Part shown: positions 53,505 through 62,268 of the stretch, piece after piece
Layout: every line of letters starts with the position of its first letter
Numbering within the stretch: the stretch's first letter is position 1
DNA from: Mycobacterium kansasii ATCC 12478
Lineage (GTDB): Bacteria > Actinomycetota > Actinomycetes > Mycobacteriales > Mycobacteriaceae
Assembly (NCBI RefSeq): GCF_000157895.3
Contig: NC_022663.1
Location: 4,092,001 to 4,156,000 of the forward strand
Direction of reading: 5' to 3'
DNA: 64,000 nucleotides
Notes under the pieces: generated by a model
What the model was told of the DNA's origin: nothing
Databases searched by the model: none
Seen by the model: only the letters and a program-made list of their open reading frames with translations
Translations under genes and position numbers: made by a program

Positions 53505-53867
53505 TCAGGTGCGCAACCACAGCCACGCCGGCGCCAGTTGATCGCGGTCATAGCTCCGCAGCTCGCCGCTCATCACCACGGCGGCGACGTTGACGCAGTA
53601 TCGCTCCCATCGTGGGGCGCCGACGACGGCGACTTTGGCAAAGTCGCGGCGGTGTTTGAGATCGAACACCGTGTTGGCCCACGCCGCGCCCAGAGTCCAG
53701 CCGCGGAAGGGCTCATCGAGCAGGAATAGCACCTTCAGCACGCCGAAGCGGTTCAGCAACTTTTCCACCCTTGGCGCCAGCACATCGTGGTAATCGGCCG
53801 TGCTGAGCTTTCCGGTCGCGCGCACGCCGAGCACGTCTCGATCGCTCCCGTGCATGAATTCGATCAT
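53505..53867 (-). CDS. SpoIIAA-like (STAS-fold) protein
   Basis: 120 residues. PF11964 family: an N-terminal strand pair VLGVRATGKLSTADYHDVLA, LFLLDEPFRGWTLGAAWAN and VAVVGAPRWERYCVNVA. The fold resembles anti-anti-sigma factors but without the phosphorylatable Ser context. Function unknown. Divergent from the MerR gene; a dyad lies between. Confidence 0.82.
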   Translation of the reverse strand: MIEFMHGSDRDVLGVRATGKLSTADYHDVLAPRVEKLLNRFGVLKVLFLLDEPFRGWTLGAAWANTVFDLKHRRDFAKVAVVGAPRWERYCVNVAAVVMSGELRSYDRDQLAPAWLWLRT

Positions 53868-54003
53868 CTGTCATTGTCTTTCGGGTTCGGGCGGCGTTGG
53901 TCGCGAACAACGCGGCGGCGCCGCCGAGTTCGGCAGGCGCTTTCGTCCGGGGTCTTCCCCGTCGATTCCTATCGCCATAACTCCAGCATTGGACTTCACG
54001 TTG

Positions 54004-54016
54004 CTTGAGGGTCAAG
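54004..54016. promoter_or_regulatory. Dyad between SpoIIAA-like and MerR genes
   Basis: CTTGA - GGG - TCAAG, 13 bp, 23 bp upstream of the MerR start, in the divergent region. MerR proteins bind such dyads in long promoter spacers; autoregulation is likely. Confidence 0.45.
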
Positions 54017-54038
54017 GGTGTGAGCGGGACAATTGAAT

Positions 54039-54461
54039 ATGGCTTCACACGCTCTCAGAATCGGCGACCTCGCCGACGCGACGGAAACCACTGCCCCCAC
54101 GATCCGCTACTACGAGGATATCGGCCTGCTGCCCAACCCCACCCGGGTTGGCGGTCAACGTCGCTACGGCGACGCCGACGTGCGGCGGATGACGTTCATT
54201 CGGCGCTGCCGCCAGTTCGGCTTCTCGGTCGAGCAGATTCGAAATCTGCTCGAAGTGGCCCAGGACAGCGAGCGCTGCTGCTTGGAGGCCCGTCAGTTGG
54301 CCGAAAGCCATCTCGCGGCGATTCACGCCAAACTGGTGGAATTGTGCGCACTCGAACGCAACATCGCTGAGCTTATCGAGGCCGGCAAAGTCGAATGTGG
54401 CGGCGGGCCTGGTGTGGAGTGCTGTGTGCTCGAGGGACTTTCCCAACCGCCGGCATGGTAG
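54039..54461 (+). CDS. MerR-family transcriptional regulator
   Basis: 140 residues from ATG at 54039. Winged helix: ALRIGDLADATETTAPTIRY then YYEDIGLLPNP and GGQRRYGDADVRRM, followed by a dimerisation helix. Cys residues ERCCLEA (mid) and VECGGGPGVECCVLEG near the end suggest metal or thiol sensing, as in ArsR-like or CueR-type MerRs. Target genes are probably its own and the divergent SpoIIAA-like gene. Confidence 0.87.
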   Translation: MASHALRIGDLADATETTAPTIRYYEDIGLLPNPTRVGGQRRYGDADVRRMTFIRRCRQFGFSVEQIRNLLEVAQDSERCCLEARQLAESHLAAIHAKLVELCALERNIAELIEAGKVECGGGPGVECCVLEGLSQPPAW

Positions 54462-54513
54462 TGCGGTAGCGTCAAGAATCCTGATCTGCCAATGCCGAGG
54501 GACTGCTCGCAGT

Positions 54514-54735
54514 ATGAAAATGTGGATACAGATCCGAGACCGCGACGACGATGCCGAGTTCCCGGACGGGGCCGCCTATGAAGTGCTCACCGGCGGCGTG
54601 CTGAAGGTCCTCAGCGGCAACGATATTCATCTCTACAGTCCGTCATACTGGCAGGAGGTGACGATCGATACCCGGCCTGCGGATCAGCACGGCAACCGAG
54701 GCGACGAGCTGGACGACGATCTGAGATGGCAGTGA
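54514..54735 (+). CDS. Small acidic hypothetical protein
   Basis: 73 residues from ATG at 54514, rich in Asp (RDRDDDAEFPDGAAYEVLTG, GDELDDDLRW). A short beta-rich domain is likely (VLKVLSGNDIHLYSPSYW). Not recognised. It lies between merR and the DUF1918 gene; a DosR-like GGGACTTTCCC occurs 75 bp upstream within merR. Confidence 0.55.
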   Translation: MKMWIQIRDRDDDAEFPDGAAYEVLTGGVLKVLSGNDIHLYSPSYWQEVTIDTRPADQHGNRGDELDDDLRWQ

Positions 54736-54767
54736 TGCCGCCACCGAGCCGGCAGAACCGGAACGGC

Positions 54768-54788
54768 GGCCGAGGGACTTTCGGCCAC
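54768..54788 (+). promoter_or_regulatory. Candidate DosR box upstream of DUF1918-nrdZ
   Basis: GGCCGAGGGACTTTCGGCCA contains GGGACTTTCGGCC, close to the DosR consensus core (GGGACTWWAGTCCC). It ends 80 bp before the DUF1918 ATG. In M. tuberculosis Rv0569-Rv0570 belong to the DosR regulon. Confidence 0.6.
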
Positions 54789-54868
54789 CGGAGCTAGTGG
54801 CCAACTGCCCTCCCGCCGGCGCGCCGGATGAGCGGACGATTGGACTCGTCCGAGGAAGGGGGATGTTG

Positions 54869-55135
54869 ATGAAGGCAAATGTCGGAGACTGGCTGGTGAT
54901 CAAGGGCACGACGATCGACCGACCGGACCACCGGGGGTTGATCATCGAGGTGCATTCAGCCGATGGTTCGCCGCCCTACGTCGTGCGATGGCTGGACACC
55001 GACCACGTCGCGACGGTGGTCCCCGGTCCGGACGCCGTCGTCGTCACCGCAGCGGAGCAGAAGGCGGCCGACGAGCGCGCCCAGCATCGGTTCGGGGCGG
55101 TGCAATCGGCGATCATGCACGGCAAGAGCACGTAG
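54869..55135 (+). CDS. DUF1918 protein (Rv0569-like)
   Basis: 88 residues from ATG at 54869, equal in length to Rv0569; GAGGAAGGGGG precedes it. SH3-like barrel: KANVGDWLVIKGTTIDRPDH, then GLIIEVHSADGSPPYVVRWL and VVPGPDAVVV. The C-terminal AQHRFGAVQSAI helix is shared with Rv0569. DosR-controlled in M. tuberculosis; molecular role unknown. nrdZ starts 18 bases later. Confidence 0.92.
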   Translation: MKANVGDWLVIKGTTIDRPDHRGLIIEVHSADGSPPYVVRWLDTDHVATVVPGPDAVVVTAAEQKAADERAQHRFGAVQSAIMHGKST

Positions 55136-55153
55136 GCAGCATCGGCTCGGGCG

Positions 55154-57244
55154 ATGGAGTCGGCCATGGCGGCCCGATGGCCGGCACAGGTTCGGCGCCG
55201 AGACGCAACGTTGGTGCCGTTCGATATCGCACGGATCGAAGCCGCGGTGGCGCGGGCCGCCCGTGAGGTCGCTTACGACGACCCCGACATGCCGGCCACG
55301 GTCGCCAGGGCCGTCGCCGACACATTGGGTCCTCGGATCGCGTCCGTCGAGCGCGTCGGGGACTTCGTCGAGGCGCGGCTGGGAGAAGCAGGTCTCGACG
55401 ACGTTGCCCGCGCATACATCATCTACCGGCAGCGTCGCGCCGAACTGCGCGCGGGCAAGGCATTGCTCGGTGTGCGTGACGAGCTGAAGCTGAGTTTGGC
55501 GGCCGTGATGGTCCTGCGGGAACGTTATCTGCTGCGCGACGCGCGGGGCCGGCCCACCGAGTCGACCGGCGAGATGATGGACCGGACGGCGCGTTGTGTC
55601 GCCGCGGCCGAGGATGAGTACCGGACCGGCTCGTCGGCGCAGTGGGCGGAGCGGTTTGCGACATTGTTGCGCAACCTCGAATTCCTGCCGAATTCGCCCA
55701 CCCTGATGAACGCCGGCACCGACCTGGGGTTGCTCGCCGGCTGTTTCGTTCTGCCGGTTGAGGATTCGCTGCGGTCGATCTTCGCGACGCTGGGCCAGGC
55801 CGCCGAGGTGCAGCGCGCCGGCGGCGGCACCGGCTACACGTTCAGCCGGGTGCGGCCCGCCGGGGACCGGGTGGCCAGCACCGGCGGCACGGCCAGCGGC
55901 CCGATGTCGTTCCTGCGCCTCTACGACACCGCCGCAGATGTCGTCTCGATGGGCGGTCGACGCCGCGGCGCCTGCATGGCGGTGCTCGACGCGTCGCACC
56001 CCGATATTTGCGACTTCATCAGCGCCAAGGCCGAATCAACCAGTCATCTCACCCATTTCAACCTGTCGGTCGGCGTCGGCGACGCGTTCCTGCGCGCCGT
56101 CGAACGCGGCGGCGCGCACCGACTGGTCAACCCGCGTACCGGCAAGACCGTCGCACGGATGCCGGCGGCCGAACTGTTCGACGCGATCTGCCAAGCCGCG
56201 CACGCCTGCGGCGACCCCGGACTGGTGTTTCTCGACACGATCAATCGCGCCAATCCGGTGCCGGCACGCGGCCGGATCGAGGCGACCAACCCGTGTGGCG
56301 AGGTGCCGCTGCTGCCGTACGAGTCCTGCAACCTCGGCTCGATCAACCTGGCCCGGATGATCACCAATGGACACCTCGACTGGGACCGGCTCGGTGCGGT
56401 CACCGAAGTGGCGGTGCGGTTCCTCGACGACGTCATCGACGTCAGCCGCTATCCCTTTCCCGAACTGGCCGAAGCGACCCGCGCCAGCCGCAAGATCGGG
56501 CTGGGGATCATGGGCTTGGCGGAACTGCTTGCCTCACTGGGCATTCCATATGACAGTGTCGAGGGGGTGCGGCTGGCCGGCCAGGTCATGCGCCGCATCC
56601 AGCGGCACGCACACCTGGCGTCGAGGCGGCTGGCCGAAGACCGGGGCTCATTCCCGGCGTTCGCCGACAGCCGGTTGGTCCGTTTTGGCCCGCGGCGCAA
56701 CGCACAAGTCACCTCTGTCGCCCCGACCGGCACCATCTCACTGATCGCCGGCACCACCGCCGGGATCGAGCCGATGTTCGCCATCGCCTTCACCCGCGCC
56801 ATCGTCGGCAGGCAGCTGCTGGAGGTCAACCCGTGCTTCGACCGGCTGGCCCGCGATCAGGGCTTCTACCGTGACGAACTGGTCGCCGAGATCGCCCAGC
56901 GCGGCGGAGTGCGCGGCTATCCGCGGCTGCCCGCCGAGCTGCGCGCGGCGTTTCCGACCGCGGCCGAGATCGCGCCGCAGTGGCACCTGCGCATGCAGGC
57001 CGCGGTGCAGCGCCACGTCGACGCCGCGGTATCCAAGACGGTCAACCTGCCGGCCGCCGCAACGGTCGACGACGTCCGGGCCGTCTATCTGTCCGCGTGG
57101 CGGGCCAAGGTCAAGGGCATCACGGTGTACCGCTACGGCAGCCGGGAAGGGCAGGTGTTGTCCTACGCCGCGCCGGAACCGGTGCTGGCTCGGGCCGACA
57201 CCGAGTTCAGCGGCGGCTGCGCGGGGCGGTCCTGCGAATTCTGA
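55154..57244 (+). CDS. nrdZ: Class II (adenosylcobalamin-dependent) ribonucleotide reductase
   Basis: 696 residues. An ATP-cone region fills residues 10-95 (VRRRDATLVPFDIARIEAAV). Catalytic barrel: LEFLPNSPTLMNAGTDLGLL, GCFVLPVEDS, then NPCGEVPLLPYESCNLGSIN with the active Cys and Glu, and SVAPTGTISLIAGTTAGIEP. The C-terminal CAGRSCEF holds the redox Cys pair. It makes dNTPs without O2 using B12. Rv0570 is in the DosR regulon. This fits DNA repair in hypoxia; it is co-directional with DUF1918. Confidence 0.94.
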   Translation: MESAMAARWPAQVRRRDATLVPFDIARIEAAVARAAREVAYDDPDMPATVARAVADTLGPRIASVERVGDFVEARLGEAGLDDVARAYIIYRQRRAELRAGKALLGVRDELKLSLAAVMVLRERYLLRDARGRPTESTGEMMDRTARCVAAAEDEYRTGSSAQWAERFATLLRNLEFLPNSPTLMNAGTDLGLLAGCFVLPVEDSLRSIFATLGQAAEVQRAGGGTGYTFSRVRPAGDRVASTGGTASGPMSFLRLYDTAADVVSMGGRRRGACMAVLDASHPDICDFISAKAESTSHLTHFNLSVGVGDAFLRAVERGGAHRLVNPRTGKTVARMPAAELFDAICQAAHACGDPGLVFLDTINRANPVPARGRIEATNPCGEVPLLPYESCNLGSINLARMITNGHLDWDRLGAVTEVAVRFLDDVIDVSRYPFPELAEATRASRKIGLGIMGLAELLASLGIPYDSVEGVRLAGQVMRRIQRHAHLASRRLAEDRGSFPAFADSRLVRFGPRRNAQVTSVAPTGTISLIAGTTAGIEPMFAIAFTRAIVGRQLLEVNPCFDRLARDQGFYRDELVAEIAQRGGVRGYPRLPAELRAAFPTAAEIAPQWHLRMQAAVQRHVDAAVSKTVNLPAAATVDDVRAVYLSAWRAKVKGITVYRYGSREGQVLSYAAPEPVLARADTEFSGGCAGRSCEF

Positions 57245-57280
57245 GGCTGTCCTTGGACGCCTCCGGCTGCCCTGGACCGC

Positions 57281-57300
57281 GTGATGACCTTTGGCCCTGG
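57281..57300 (+). promoter_or_regulatory. Candidate DosR box before the hibernation factor gene
   Basis: GTGATGACCTTTGGCCCTGG, with ACCTTTGGCCC like the right half of known DosR sites. It ends 34 bp before the ATG. Only a partial consensus match. Confidence 0.45.
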
Positions 57301-57334
57301 CCCGCATGCAGATTCGCGGCGTAGTAAGGAGGGC

Positions 57335-58138
57335 ATGCGCCACGAGACAGAATTACCACGAGACATCGAGGTCGACGTGACCACCCGCGGTGACCTTCCC
57401 GGAGCGGCCGATTACGCACGCGCCAAGATCGGCCAACTCGGACGGCTCGCGCACCGGCCGGTGCTGCGCGCCCGCGTCAGGGTTACCGAGCATCGTGACC
57501 CGGCGGTGGAGCGGCCCGTGGTTGCGCAGGGCAACCTGGACGTCGACGGTCGGCTGGTGCGGGCCCAAGCCCAGGGGGAGACCGCGCAGGAAACGATCGA
57601 TCTGCTCGAGTCGCGGTTGCGGCATCGGCTGGAACGGATCGCCGAACATTGGGAATCACGGCGGGGCGAGCAACCGGCAGCCGGTCCGCACGAGTGGCGC
57701 CATGAATCCGAGCCCAGCCACCGGCCGAGCTACTTTCCCCGGCCGGCCGACGAACGCCGCGTCATCCGGCGCAAGTCGTTCACCATGGCGCCCTGCACGG
57801 TCGACGAGGCCGCACTCGAAATGAACCTGCTCGACTACGACTTTCACCTGTTCACCGAGATTGGCACCGCCAGCGCGGGCGTCCTTTACCGCGGTGGTCC
57901 GACGGGCTACCGCCTTGCGCTGGTGGCCCCGGTGCCCACCGATCAGCTCAGTCCGTTCGAGCTCGACGTGACCATCAGCGCGCAGCCGGCGCCGTGTCTG
58001 AGCCTCGATGAGGCCACCGAGCGGCTGAGCCTACTCGGGCTGCCGTTCCTGTTCTTCATCGATGCCGCCCAGGGCCGCGCCAGCGTCTTGTATCACCGCT
58101 ACGACGGTCATTACGGGTTGATCACCCCGGCAGGCTAA
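57335..58138 (+). CDS. Ribosome hibernation factor, HPF/DATIN-like (Rv0079)
   Basis: 267 residues from ATG at 57335; its GGAGG site is only two bases away, so the start could be upstream at the GTG in 57281. N-terminal S30AE-type domain (GDLPGAADYARAKIGQLGRL), linker, then two copies of the HPF C-terminal fold: FTMAPCTVDEAALEMNLLDY with DYDFHLFTEIGTASAGVLYR, and PAPCLSLDEATERLSLLGLP with LPFLFFIDAAQGRASVLYHR. It matches Rv0079, a DosR protein reported to affect ribosomes and growth. The double C-terminal domain is unusual for HPF. Confidence 0.88.
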   Translation: MRHETELPRDIEVDVTTRGDLPGAADYARAKIGQLGRLAHRPVLRARVRVTEHRDPAVERPVVAQGNLDVDGRLVRAQAQGETAQETIDLLESRLRHRLERIAEHWESRRGEQPAAGPHEWRHESEPSHRPSYFPRPADERRVIRRKSFTMAPCTVDEAALEMNLLDYDFHLFTEIGTASAGVLYRGGPTGYRLALVAPVPTDQLSPFELDVTISAQPAPCLSLDEATERLSLLGLPFLFFIDAAQGRASVLYHRYDGHYGLITPAG

Positions 58139-58142
58139 CGGC

Positions 58143-58808
58143 CTAATACGTCCCGATTTCCTGTTCGGGTAGCAGGGCGCCGGTCGCCTCGAAGACCACC
58201 CGCCTGCCGATCTCGACGGCGTGGTCGGCGAAGCGCTCATAGAAGCGGCCCAACAAAGCGATGTCGACAGCGCTCTTGACCCCGTGCTTCCAGTCGCGAT
58301 CCATCAGTGTGGTCAAGAGCTGTCGGTGCAGCTCATCCATCTCGTCGTCTTGTTCGCGAATGTGGGCTGCCATTTCGGTATTACGGGTCATCACCACTTC
58401 CTGCGCGCAATGTGCCAGCTCTACTGCCGCCCTGCCCATTTCGGCGAAATGATGCTCAACATCGGTGGGCAGCACCTGGTCTGGCTGTCGGCGCTGGACA
58501 ATCTTGGCGACGTGCACCGCCAGCGCGTCCATCCGGTCCAGGTCGGCTACGACCTGAATGGAGCCGACGATGCTGCGCAGCTCGCCGGCCACGGGCTGCT
58601 GCAGCGCCAACAAGCTGAAGGCGCTTTCTTCGGCATGCTTTCGCAGCACCGCCATTTGGTCGTGGTCGCTGATGACCTGTAGCGCAGCGGCGGCGTCGGC
58701 CTGCAACAGCGCCTGCGTCGCACGCTCCATCGCGGCCGCGGTCAGACCGCAGAGCCGAGCCAGCTGATCAGCCAGGTCGGTGAGTCGCTCATGATAGACG
58801 GTTCGCAT
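58143..58808 (-). CDS. phoU: PhoU-family phosphate regulator
   Basis: 221 residues, two three-helix repeats with E/DxxxD motifs: QVVADLDRMDALAVHVAKI in the first and GRFYERFADHAVEIGRRV in the second. PhoU links Pst transport to the PhoR sensor; mycobacteria have PhoY1 and PhoY2, which also affect persistence. It is the last gene of the rtcB operon, not next to a pst cluster, which is an uncommon place. Confidence 0.92.
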   Translation of the reverse strand: MRTVYHERLTDLADQLARLCGLTAAAMERATQALLQADAAAALQVISDHDQMAVLRKHAEESAFSLLALQQPVAGELRSIVGSIQVVADLDRMDALAVHVAKIVQRRQPDQVLPTDVEHHFAEMGRAAVELAHCAQEVVMTRNTEMAAHIREQDDEMDELHRQLLTTLMDRDWKHGVKSAVDIALLGRFYERFADHAVEIGRRVVFEATGALLPEQEIGTY

Positions 58809-58831
58809 GGTCTTGTGCCCTCCTTGTGTGG

Positions 58832-60253
58832 TCAGCCTTTAACGACTCCCAGCGGCACCAGCCGCGCGACCTTACGCGCCAGCCCGGCGCGATCGCTGGT
58901 CTCGATGACGGTGTCGATGTCCTTGTACGCGTCGGGCTTCTCTTCGGCCAGCCCCCGCCGTGAGCTGCCGCGGACGAGGATGCCGGCCCGTTCCAGGCCG
59001 CTACGTAGTGCGTCGGCGTCGGTGTGGCGGGCCGCCTGGTGCCGACTCTGCACTCGGCCGGCTCCGTGCGCCGTCGAGAAGAATGCCGGGTTGTCCGGCA
59101 CTCCCGTCAAGACGTAGGAGGCAGTGCCCATCGTGCCCGGGATCAGCACCGGCTGGCCGACCGCGGACAGGTCGTGCGGTACGTCCGGATGGTGCGGCGG
59201 CAGCGAGCGCGTCGCGCCCTTGCGGTGCACGCAGACGGTGCGCAACCGGCCGTCGACTGGATGCTCTTCGAGCTTGGCCAGGTTGTGCGACACGTCGTAC
59301 AGCACGTCCAGCGTCGTGGCGGTTGCCTGTTCGAACACGCGACGGGCGACCTCGGTCAACAGTTGGCGGTTGGCGCGTCCGTAGTTGGCCGCGGCTGCCA
59401 TGGCGGCCAGGTACGCCCGACCCTCGGGGGAATTGACCGGTACGCATGCCAGCTGGCGGTCGGGCACCTCAATGCCGAAGCGGCCCATGGCATTTTCCAT
59501 CTGCCGGACATGGTCGGTGCAAATCTGATGTCCCAGGCCCCGGGAGCCGGTGTGGATCATCACGCAGACCGTGCCCTCGGCCAGCCCCATGCTCGCGGCG
59601 GCGCCGTCGTCGTAGATGCGATCGACGGCCTGCACCTCGAGGAAGTGGTTGCCGGAACCCAGGCTGCCGATCTGGCCGAGGCCCCGTTCGATCGCCCGGT
59701 CACTGACCGTGGCCGCGTCGGCGCCGTCGAGCACGCCGCCGTCTTCGCAGCGCTGCAAGTCCCGGGTGACGCCGTGGCCCTGCTCCACCGCGAAGCGGGC
59801 GCCGCCGGTGAGGACCTGCTCCAGGGCGCGGCGGTCCGGCAGGCGCCACACGCCTTTGGTGCCGACCCCACGCGGTATGGCCGCATCGAGGCGATCCATC
59901 ACCGCGCGAATTCTTGGCCGCAGCCGGTCGCGATCCAGCCCCGGGCTCACCAGCAGACGGACCCCGCAGGAAATGTCGAATCCGACGCCGCCGGGGGAGA
60001 CGACGCCGCCGTCGTCAATGTCCGTTGCGGCCACGCCGCCGATCGGGAAACCGTACCCCCAGTGCACGTCGGGCATCGCGAAAGAGGCCCGGACGATGCC
60101 CTGCAGGGTCGCCACGTTGGCCACCTGAGCCAGCGCCATGTCACCGCTCGCGTCCGGCAGCAGGTCGCGGGAGGCGAACACGATGCCCGGCACCCGCATG
60201 GCTCCTTCTTGTTCGATCCGCAACCGGTATGAAGTCTCTTCGATCAGCTTCAT
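58832..60253 (-). CDS. rtcB: RNA-splicing/repair ligase RtcB
   Basis: 473 residues. GTP-dependent 3'-phosphate RNA ligase. Marks: MPDVHWGYGFPIGG near residue 60; metal ligands Cys96 (FDISCGVRLL), His203 (GSGNHFLEVQ), His234 (IHTGSRGLGH) and His323 (DVSHNLAK); CVHRKGATRSLPPH near 342; and the guanylylated His396 in TAHGAGRVQSRH. All catalytic residues are intact. It starts 12 bases after the archease stop. M. tuberculosis Rv2631 is an orthologue in the DosR regulon. Confidence 0.95.
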   Translation of the reverse strand: MKLIEETSYRLRIEQEGAMRVPGIVFASRDLLPDASGDMALAQVANVATLQGIVRASFAMPDVHWGYGFPIGGVAATDIDDGGVVSPGGVGFDISCGVRLLVSPGLDRDRLRPRIRAVMDRLDAAIPRGVGTKGVWRLPDRRALEQVLTGGARFAVEQGHGVTRDLQRCEDGGVLDGADAATVSDRAIERGLGQIGSLGSGNHFLEVQAVDRIYDDGAAASMGLAEGTVCVMIHTGSRGLGHQICTDHVRQMENAMGRFGIEVPDRQLACVPVNSPEGRAYLAAMAAAANYGRANRQLLTEVARRVFEQATATTLDVLYDVSHNLAKLEEHPVDGRLRTVCVHRKGATRSLPPHHPDVPHDLSAVGQPVLIPGTMGTASYVLTGVPDNPAFFSTAHGAGRVQSRHQAARHTDADALRSGLERAGILVRGSSRRGLAEEKPDAYKDIDTVIETSDRAGLARKVARLVPLGVVKG

Positions 60254-60265
60254 CAGGCTGCTCCG

Positions 60266-60700
60266 TCAGACGTCCACAGTTACCGAGCATCGCCAGCCAT
60301 GCTCGCCGCGTACCAGGCAAAGGTCGTTGAGCGACACCGCCTTTGGGACTGCTCCGACCTGAGGGACCGCGCCGGCGTCGACCATCTCCAGCGTCATGTC
60401 GACACCACCGTCAGCCTCGCTCAGCATAAGTTCGACCGGGGCCTGGCCGGTCGTGTCCAACAGGTAGATGACCTCGTCCAGGGCCGCGACCAGCAGGCTG
60501 TCGTCACTGTTCGCGGTCACCCTGCGACGCCGGGTCTGTTGCACCGGGGCCGAGGAGGTGTCCAGGAAGCTCTCCACCACGCCGAGCACCGCTTGCCTGA
60601 TGCACCCGTCGCGGGTCGGCGCCCACGCCTCGATGCGGAGATCCGCCGTGTGCGGGACGCTCCGATGCCCTGCTTTGTTGTGCGCCATGGTCTTTGCCAC
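60266..60700 (-). CDS. Archease, RtcB activator
   Basis: 144 residues from GTG at 60700 (an ATG four codons on is also possible). SVPHTADLRIEAWAPT near the start and SEADGGVDMTLEMVDAGA then the ending GEHGWRCSVTVDV are archease marks; the Asp in HTAD coordinates a metal. Archease accelerates RtcB guanylylation. It begins right at the stop of the phosphoribosyltransferase gene (TAG-GTG), and RtcB follows. Rv2630 is the counterpart in M. tuberculosis. Confidence 0.88.
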   Translation of the reverse strand: MAKTMAHNKAGHRSVPHTADLRIEAWAPTRDGCIRQAVLGVVESFLDTSSAPVQQTRRRRVTANSDDSLLVAALDEVIYLLDTTGQAPVELMLSEADGGVDMTLEMVDAGAVPQVGAVPKAVSLNDLCLVRGEHGWRCSVTVDV

Positions 60701-62032
60701 CTACCCGGTGGTGACGGCCCGGCTCAGGTGGTCGAGGAACCAGTCGCACGCCAAATTCGCGACCCGTTCTAGCGTGCCCGGTTCTTCGAACAGATGCGTC
60801 GCGTCGGGAACCACTGCGAGTTCGCACGGCCCAGGTATCACCGCTTGCGCCTGTCGGTTCAGCTCGAGGACCACGTGGTCGCGTCCACCCACGATGAGCA
60901 GGGTCGGCGCCACGACGTTCACCAGCGAGCGACCCGCGAGATCGGGCCGACCGCCGCGGGACACCACCGCCCGCACCTTTACTCGCGGATCGGTGGCCGC
61001 CACCAGCGCCGCGCCCGCTCCAGTGCTCGCACCGAAGTAGCCGACCGGCAGGGCTGCGGTGCCGGGCTGGGTGGCCAGCCAAACTGTCACGTCGACGAGT
61101 CGGGACGCCAAGAGTTCGATATCGAAGACGTTGGCGCGGTTGCGTTCTTCTGCGGGTGTGAGCAAGTCGAACAGCAGCGTGCCAAGACCGGCTCCGTTCA
61201 AGACATCGGCCACGTGCCGATTGCGTGGACTGTGCCGGCTGCTTCCGCTGCCATGCGCGAAAACTACTATTCCCCTGGGGTTTTCGGGAATGGTCAGGTG
61301 CCCGGCCACCGAGACGGGGCCAGCGCGCACCCGGACTTCCTCGTCTCGCAGGGGTGGGTCGGCCGCGGTGTCGATCGCCGCAGCCGAGGCAAAGTCGTTC
61401 CGGGCGCGATCGAGGAGAGCGATCACCTCGTCGTCGGAGGTTTGGGCAAAGTTGTGGTAACCCTGTCCGACGGCGAAGAAAAGCGGCGGGGTTTCCAGGC
61501 AAACCACCTCGTCGGCATATCCGGCGAATCGCGCGACGATGTCGTCGGGGCCGATGGGAACGGCCAGGATCACCGTGCCGGCCCCCTGCGCCCGGGCGAC
61601 TTGGCAGCCCGCCTTGGCCGTCGCGCCGGTCGCGATACCGTCATCGACGATTACCGCGATCCGTCCGGTCAACGGGATCCGGTCACGTCCGCGACGGAAG
61701 CGTTCCACGCGACGTTGCAGTTCGATCCGTTGCGTGCGTTCGACCGCCTGCACGTCTTCGTCATCGAGGCTTGCCGCGCGAACGACGCCGTCGTTGAGCA
61801 CCCGCACGCCGTCTTCCCCGATGGCTCCAAAGGCCAATTCTGGTTGAAACGGCACCCCGAGCTTGCGCACGACGAGGACGTCGAGTGGTGCCTGCAGTGC
61901 CTTGGCGACCTCGAAGGCCACCGGCACCCCGCCGCGCGGCAGCCCGAGGACGACGACACCTCGGCCGTACAGATGCTTGAGCCGCTGCGCTAACTGCCGT
62001 CCGGCATCGCTGCGATCCTCAAATGGCCTCAT
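60701..62032 (-). CDS. Phosphoribosyltransferase-dienelactone hydrolase fusion (Rv0571c-like)
   Basis: 443 residues from ATG at 62032, the same length as Rv0571c. N-terminal type I phosphoribosyltransferase: VVVLGLPRGGVPVAFEVAKA, and the PRPP loop IAVIVDDGIATGATAK near residue 120. C-terminal alpha/beta hydrolase from about 230: VVFAHGSGSSRHSPRNRHVA and the nucleophile elbow GYFGASTGAGAALVA, with VPDATHLFEEPG as the His site. The substrate of either half is unknown. Rv0571c is DosR-controlled. It leads the operon with archease, rtcB and phoU. Confidence 0.9.
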   Translation of the reverse strand: MRPFEDRSDAGRQLAQRLKHLYGRGVVVLGLPRGGVPVAFEVAKALQAPLDVLVVRKLGVPFQPELAFGAIGEDGVRVLNDGVVRAASLDDEDVQAVERTQRIELQRRVERFRRGRDRIPLTGRIAVIVDDGIATGATAKAGCQVARAQGAGTVILAVPIGPDDIVARFAGYADEVVCLETPPLFFAVGQGYHNFAQTSDDEVIALLDRARNDFASAAAIDTAADPPLRDEEVRVRAGPVSVAGHLTIPENPRGIVVFAHGSGSSRHSPRNRHVADVLNGAGLGTLLFDLLTPAEERNRANVFDIELLASRLVDVTVWLATQPGTAALPVGYFGASTGAGAALVAATDPRVKVRAVVSRGGRPDLAGRSLVNVVAPTLLIVGGRDHVVLELNRQAQAVIPGPCELAVVPDATHLFEEPGTLERVANLACDWFLDHLSRAVTTG

Positions 62033-62066
62033 CTGCCGAGTGTGTCGCGATCTAACGCCCAGCGGA

Positions 62067-62112
62067 ATGGAATTAGGTCCCTTGGGTGACTGACCACGGT
62101 CCCTTCGGACCG
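62067..62112 (-). promoter_or_regulatory. Two tandem DosR-like boxes upstream of the PRT-hydrolase operon
   Basis: On the minus strand CCAAGGGACCTAATTCC (62069-62085) and CCGAAGGGACCGTGGTCA (about 62094-62111) both hold GGGACC cores, about 25 bp apart and 37 bp upstream of the start. Paired boxes are common for DosR. The second box is the weaker. Confidence 0.5.
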
Positions 62113-62195
62113 GCGGTGTCACGCCGCCGGCAGGGCGAACGACTGCGGAGATCGGTGACATGTTGTCGTCGCACTGGCTTTGTGCGGCGTTAGTA

Positions 62196-62215
62196 AGTAG
62201 TGACTTTCGGCCCCT
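62196..62215 (+). promoter_or_regulatory. Candidate DosR box before the DUF2267 gene
   Basis: GTAGTGACTTTCGGCCCCTG, with TGACTTTCGGCCCC fitting the DosR pattern except for one G in the left half. It ends 54 bp before the ATG. Confidence 0.55.
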
Positions 62216-62268
62216 GGCGGGTGGAATGGCGGCCGGTGTGTGCTGGAGACAGCCGCGAGGAGGTAGTC

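Noticed and set aside
60345..60365. DosR-like TTTGGGACT inside archease
   Set aside because: It lies in coding sequence, away from any start codon in a useful direction, and lacks the second half.
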